Notes under the pieces: generated by a model
The model's input: the letters and a program-made list of their open reading frames with translations, nothing else
The model's database searches: none
What the model was told of the DNA's origin: nothing
Program-made: the position numbers and the translations under genes
Assembly (NCBI RefSeq): GCF_036370855.1
Contig: NC_088105.1
Coordinates: 8,623,619-8,687,618, forward strand
Length of the DNA stretch: 64,000 nt
Direction of reading: 5' to 3'
Source of the DNA: Dromaius novaehollandiae
Lineage: Eukaryota > Chordata > Aves > Casuariiformes > Dromaiidae
Shown: piece after piece, positions 62,958-64,000 of the stretch
Position numbering within the stretch: position 1 is the first letter of the stretch
Layout: the number at the start of each line of letters is the position of its first letter

Positions 62958-64000
62958 CTGCAAATTAAAATACACATCTGTTGTAAGTACAAGCAAAGGT
63001 GTCTTCAAAAGGCAAAGTTATTTTTCCTACAGCTCTTCAAGGTGTAACTTGCGGCCAGAAAATATTTTATACCTATTAAAGAAAATGTCAACGGTCCATT
63101 CTCAAGAGAAGGAGTATTTCCTAAAACCTTGTTGAGAAAACAAATCAGTGTAGAGAGGGACACTGCCAGCAAGCAGCAGCAAACTCTCCCCACGTTCACC
63201 TTCCTCAGCCTTCATCCCAGTCTATCTCAAACAACAGGGACAGAAGCGAGCTTGTGTGTCCCCTACTGTAGTTCCGTGTTATTACAGTGAGCAAGTCATT
63301 AGGTATTTCACAGAGCAACAATTTAAAGCAGCATCTTCCTGTCCTGCTAGTTTCTCTGAGAAGCTGCTACAAAATTTGAGTACAGAACAGAAACCTTTTC
63401 CAAATTTCAAACTAACCAGACATTTTACAGCTATTTTTCTACAACCACTGCCCTTCACCTTTAACAGTTATTTTCCACCCTTACATATTTACATTCAGCA
63501 ACCTCATTTCATCTGAACTTCATTTGGATAGACGAGTTACATGCCTCTGATTTCCACTCCTCACTCTCCGGACCATCTGAACAGCTTTTTGCTGTAGTTA
63601 GTGGTTGTTCTTAAAAAAAAGGGAGCACAATTGCATACAACGCTCCAGTTAGCCCTAACCAGAGTTCTGCACAACAGCACTAATTCTAGATCGCATTTAT
63701 CTTTCAGTGCTGAATCACACTGGTAGATAATACTCATTTTCTCATCAACAAGCACATTCAGATAGTACTGGGCTTAAAAAGTTTCCAAATAATGAGTTTC
63801 CAGCCTGCAACACTGACAATCAGCTTACCAGGACAACAGTAATACCAAACAGTAACTCTGCTGGATTTACAACCACCACATCGTATCATGAAAACTAACA
63901 CAGGAAAACGTTTTAGTGAGATCTATCCATTCAGCTCTTATATTTCTACAGATACTCACAGGGTATCAGCATTCAAAATACAGGATGGTTCAACAATACA
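62958..64000 (-). other. DHX9: DHX9 intron upstream of exon 3
   Basis: Sequence upstream of the exon 3 acceptor. I searched by eye on the minus strand for the initiator exon (which should encode the first helix of dsRBD1) and did not find it before the right edge. No recognisable repeat or other gene. Confidence 0.75.

Noticed and set aside
62958-64000. DHX9 initiator exon at the right edge
   Set aside because: Searched on the minus strand for the N-terminal dsRBD1 helix codons; not found, so the start codon lies beyond the window.

Overview
This is a vertebrate nuclear locus, most likely from a bird. It carries parts or all of three genes in the order LAMC1 (minus strand, first coding exon only), SHCBP1L (plus, complete coding sequence, 10 exons) and DHX9 (minus, 26 exons; only the first coding exon lies beyond the right edge). 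The same trio in the same relative orientation exists in mammals (from memory: human 1q25, DHX9-SHCBP1L-LAMC1), so this is a conserved synteny block. The bird call is an inference: DHX9 fits 26 exons into about 26 kb, the LAMC1-SHCBP1L gap is only about 16.4 kb, there are no Alu or L1 elements, and the recognisable repeats are a few old MIR/CORE-SINE-like and possible CR1-like fragments. Another sauropsid cannot be excluded.

Layout. 1-1671: LAMC1 intron 1. 1672-2077: LAMC1 exon 1 (signal peptide and start of the laminin N-terminal domain), inside a CpG island of about 1.3-3.0 kb. 2.65-18.04 kb: AT-rich intergenic sequence with no supportable gene, several decayed SINE relics, and one small GC-rich patch at 13.37-13.66 kb. 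18.1-18.78 kb: second CpG island with the SHCBP1L promoter, including a perfectly duplicated CCAAT block and MYB-type sites. 18464-35489: SHCBP1L, ten phase-consistent exons, 594 codons. 35.5-36.5 kb: short tail-to-tail gap between SHCBP1L and DHX9 with a poly(A) signal for each gene and a long G-tract. 36676-62957: DHX9 coding exons (1,207 in-window codons plus stop). 62958-64000: DHX9 intron sequence.

Functions. LAMC1 encodes the laminin gamma-1 chain of basement membranes. SHCBP1L is a relative of the SHC-binding protein SHCBP1, with a C-terminal right-handed beta-helix; in mammals it is a testis/meiotic-spindle protein. DHX9 (RNA helicase A) is a nuclear DEIH-box helicase with two double-stranded RNA-binding domains and an RGG tail. 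The genes are neighbours, not an operon.

Exon boundaries were read by hand from GT/AG sites, reading phase and remembered human orthologues. All 36 exons of SHCBP1L and DHX9 join in phase without an internal stop. I found no evidence for a wholly new genetic system. The best leads are the SHCBP1L promoter architecture, a CpG-retaining hairpin-capable block in a DHX9 intron, the G-tract between convergent genes, an AP-1 tandem, an unusual residue beside DHX9 motif VI, and two weak DHX9 splice donors.
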